From an uncultured Bacilli bacterium (GTDB lineage: Bacteria; Bacillota_I; Bacilli_A; RF39; UBA660), in the NCBI GenBank assembly GCA_947587565.1, contig CANPYA010000021.1:1-13760 (forward strand): a stretch of 13,760 nt of DNA, read 5' to 3'. The translations under genes were made by a program, and so were the position numbers. Shown here piece after piece: positions 11,847 through 13,760 of this stretch (position 1 is its first letter; each line of letters opens with the position of its first letter). The notes beneath the pieces were generated by a model. It did no database searches and was not told the origin of the DNA. It saw nothing but the letters and a program-made list of their open reading frames with translations.

Positions 11847-13682
11847 ATGAGAAGATATATAAAATATTTATTATTAATAATATTATTATTACAAGTTAAA
11901 TTAGTTAAGGCTAAACCAGCAAATGAAGCTTTTGATGATGATAATTTTTATAATTGTGTAGTGGATACTTATAATAAGAATAATTCAGAAAGTAAAAAGA
12001 ACTATTCGGATAGTTTAAGTGATGAGGAATTGCAAAAAATTGAACAATTATCTTGTATAGATAAAAAGATAACATCTGCTAAAGGAGTAGAAAAATTAAT
12101 TAATTTGACATATTTAAATTTAAGCGATGGTAATGCGATGCCGTTTGATAGCTCAAAAGAAGACAACAATATAAGCTCTATTGACTTATCTCAAAACACA
12201 TTATTAACATCATTAGATTTATCTGGCAATAATTTAAAAGAATTAAACTTGGAGAATAATGTGAAATTACTAGAATTATCTGCAGGTAGAAATCCTTTTA
12301 CTTCTTTAGACTTAAGTAAAAATGTTGAACTTAGAACTTTACAATTAAATTGTAGTACATTAAATGGTGGCTATTATGCAAATGGAGCTTGGGACATATA
12401 TTTTGGCTGTACAAGTCTAACATCTATTGATCTTACAAATAACAAAAAACTACATACATTAATGATTGAGGGTGGCCGTTTTAAAGAATTAGATTTAAGT
12501 CAAAATAATAAGCTATCAGAACTTGTATTAAACAATAATGATAATGTTAAGCAGTTAAATTTAAATAATAATATTAATTTAAAACAATTACGGATTAATA
12601 ATTATGGTATAGATAAAATCGATGTAAGCAATAATAAATTATTAACTTTATTGCAATTATCAGATGAAAAAATTAGTGAAATTGATGTAAAAGACAATAC
12701 TGAATTAACAAAATTATATTTAGATAACAATAATATAAGTAAAATAGATATAAATAATAATACAAAATTGGAAGAATTATGGGTATATAAAAATAAAATA
12801 AGTAATATAGATACAAGTAAGAATACTTTATTAACATGGTTAAACTTGGCTTATAATAAATTAAATACCCTAGATGTAAGTAATAATGTATTATTAACAA
12901 TATTGGATTTAAGCAATAATAATTTGAATACAATAGATTTAAGTAAAAATACAGAATTAAAAGAATTGTGGTTAAATAATAATAATTTAATAGAAATAGA
13001 TTTAGCAAAAAATTCTCAATTAAAAGAACTACATTTAAATGATAATAATTTAAGTGAAGTTGATGTTAGTGCAAATTCGCAATTAACAACATTATATTTA
13101 AGTGATAACAGTTTAAGTGCAATAGATGTTAGTAAAAATGTATTATTGAAAACATTAAAAATAGAAAATAATTTTTTAATGTCATTTAATGCTAAAGAAT
13201 TAAATAATTTGCTTGTAACTGGTAGTGGTTCATCAGTTAGTAAATTTTCTCCTCAATCAAGAGCAATAATAGTAAAAAATAAAAATGGTTTATATACATT
13301 AAATTTAAAAGAATATGATAAAAATATAGATATGAGTAAGATAGATAAATTGACATTACCAGAATATATGAAATATGATAATAATACAGGATTAATTACT
13401 TTTGATAGTTTAAATAAAGAAGATATAATATCATATACCTATAAAACGGGTAAAGATCTAGATATGGAAGTAACAATTACTTTATTAGATGGTGGAGAAA
13501 AAGTAGAACCACCAAAAGAAGAAGTTAAACCTCAAGAAGTACCTAAAGATGTCGATAAACCATTACCTGAATCTCCTCAAACGGGAGGCTACTTAGTAGG
13601 TAGTTTAGTTTTAGTTGGTTTAGTAATTGGTTTATATTATAAATACTATTTAGCAAGAAAAAATAAAATTAATAAAATTTAA
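11847..13682 (+). CDS. Secreted leucine-rich-repeat surface protein with SPQTG sorting signal (LRR3)
   Basis: The 611-aa paralogue has a signal peptide (1-22), the two-Cys cap (C37, C70), and about 16 LRRs to about residue 455. It shares the irregular body of LRR1: a first repeat with a long insert (about 93-108) and a fourth repeat with a loop bracketed by C169 and C188. The later repeats are regular 21-mers. The beta-rich domain (about 470-545, NGLYTLNLKEYDK, GLITF), a shorter linker than in LRR1 or LRR2, and SPQTG (576-580) with membrane stretch and basic tail complete it. The start is set by AAGAGAGG (11834-11841), five bases before the ATG. Promoter and signal-peptide DNA are diverged from copies 1 and 2. 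No terminator is seen after the stop. Role presumably surface binding, as for its paralogues; ligand unknown. Confidence 0.85.
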   Translation: MRRYIKYLLLIILLLQVKLVKAKPANEAFDDDNFYNCVVDTYNKNNSESKKNYSDSLSDEELQKIEQLSCIDKKITSAKGVEKLINLTYLNLSDGNAMPFDSSKEDNNISSIDLSQNTLLTSLDLSGNNLKELNLENNVKLLELSAGRNPFTSLDLSKNVELRTLQLNCSTLNGGYYANGAWDIYFGCTSLTSIDLTNNKKLHTLMIEGGRFKELDLSQNNKLSELVLNNNDNVKQLNLNNNINLKQLRINNYGIDKIDVSNNKLLTLLQLSDEKISEIDVKDNTELTKLYLDNNNISKIDINNNTKLEELWVYKNKISNIDTSKNTLLTWLNLAYNKLNTLDVSNNVLLTILDLSNNNLNTIDLSKNTELKELWLNNNNLIEIDLAKNSQLKELHLNDNNLSEVDVSANSQLTTLYLSDNSLSAIDVSKNVLLKTLKIENNFLMSFNAKELNNLLVTGSGSSVSKFSPQSRAIIVKNKNGLYTLNLKEYDKNIDMSKIDKLTLPEYMKYDNNTGLITFDSLNKEDIISYTYKTGKDLDMEVTITLLDGGEKVEPPKEEVKPQEVPKDVDKPLPESPQTGGYLVGSLVLVGLVIGLYYKYYLARKNKINKI

Positions 13683-13702
13683 GATGTTAAGATTTTTTTA
13701 AA

Positions 13703-13760
13703 ATGTCCCATTTTGCATTTGCTGAAGCAAATGAGATAATAAGAAACAAAGGCAAGCTTT
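13703..13760 (+). CDS. Possible start of another gene, cut by the window edge
   Basis: From ATG 13703 the frame stays open to the edge and encodes MSHFAFAEANEIIRNKGKL, a plausible helical N-terminus. About a third of these bases are G or C, clearly more than in the LRR genes. No ribosome site is visible, and the first bases form hairpins (AAAATG/CATTTT at 13700-13714; CATTTGC/GCAAATG at 13716-13733). I do not recognise the product. It could instead be the edge of an inserted element. Low confidence. Confidence 0.25.
   Translation, partial: MSHFAFAEANEIIRNKGKL

Noticed and set aside
1..13760. tRNA or rRNA genes, origin of replication, attachment sites
   Set aside because: I saw no cloverleaf-like GC-richer stretch, rRNA sequence, DnaA-box cluster or flanking att-type repeats in any intergenic region. 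No gap exceeds 140 bases.

Overview
The window is extremely AT-rich and comes from a Gram-positive-type bacterium of low GC. It carries cell-wall genes (a RodA/FtsW-type SEDS protein, a D,D-carboxypeptidase, an LCP ligase) and three surface proteins with sortase-type C-terminal signals. Trp is encoded by TGG and TGA is used as a stop, so the standard bacterial code applies, not the mycoplasma code. The mix of surface proteins, the very low GC and a CotY/CotZ-like spore-coat protein suggests an uncultured gut member of the Bacilli (Erysipelotrichia/RF39-like). That placement is inference.

Left part (1-2331): the 3' end of a LamG-like lectin protein, a 127-base gap, then a 670-aa surface protein with a C-terminal glycine-rich domain. 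The gap holds a consensus promoter whose spacer contains a run of eight G, a strong hairpin and a second promoter. The G-run promoter is the best phase-variation candidate in the window.

Middle (2328-8122): a RodA-like gene (minus), two uncharacterised genes (plus), a membrane-anchored orphan EIIB-like domain with a displaced cysteine (minus), a cysteine-rich CotY/CotZ-like gene (minus) preceded by a sigma-K-like promoter, a DacA/DacF-type D,D-carboxypeptidase whose best start codon is ACG, and an LCP-family wall-polymer ligase. Together they suggest envelope and possibly spore-envelope work.

Right part (8220-13682): three paralogous secreted leucine-rich-repeat proteins. Each has a signal peptide, a cap with two conserved Cys, an array of 21-residue LRRs, a conserved beta-rich domain, a Pro/Glu linker and an SPQTG sorting signal. 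Copies 1 and 2 share an identical 118-bp promoter/signal-peptide head. Copies 1 and 3 share the irregular repeats of the array body. The family therefore looks mosaic. A direct repeat (TGTCAA, 10-11 bp period) lies at nearly the same distance upstream of the LCP, LRR1 and LRR2 promoters and may mark a shared envelope regulon. The last ~58 bases differ in composition and may begin another gene or element.
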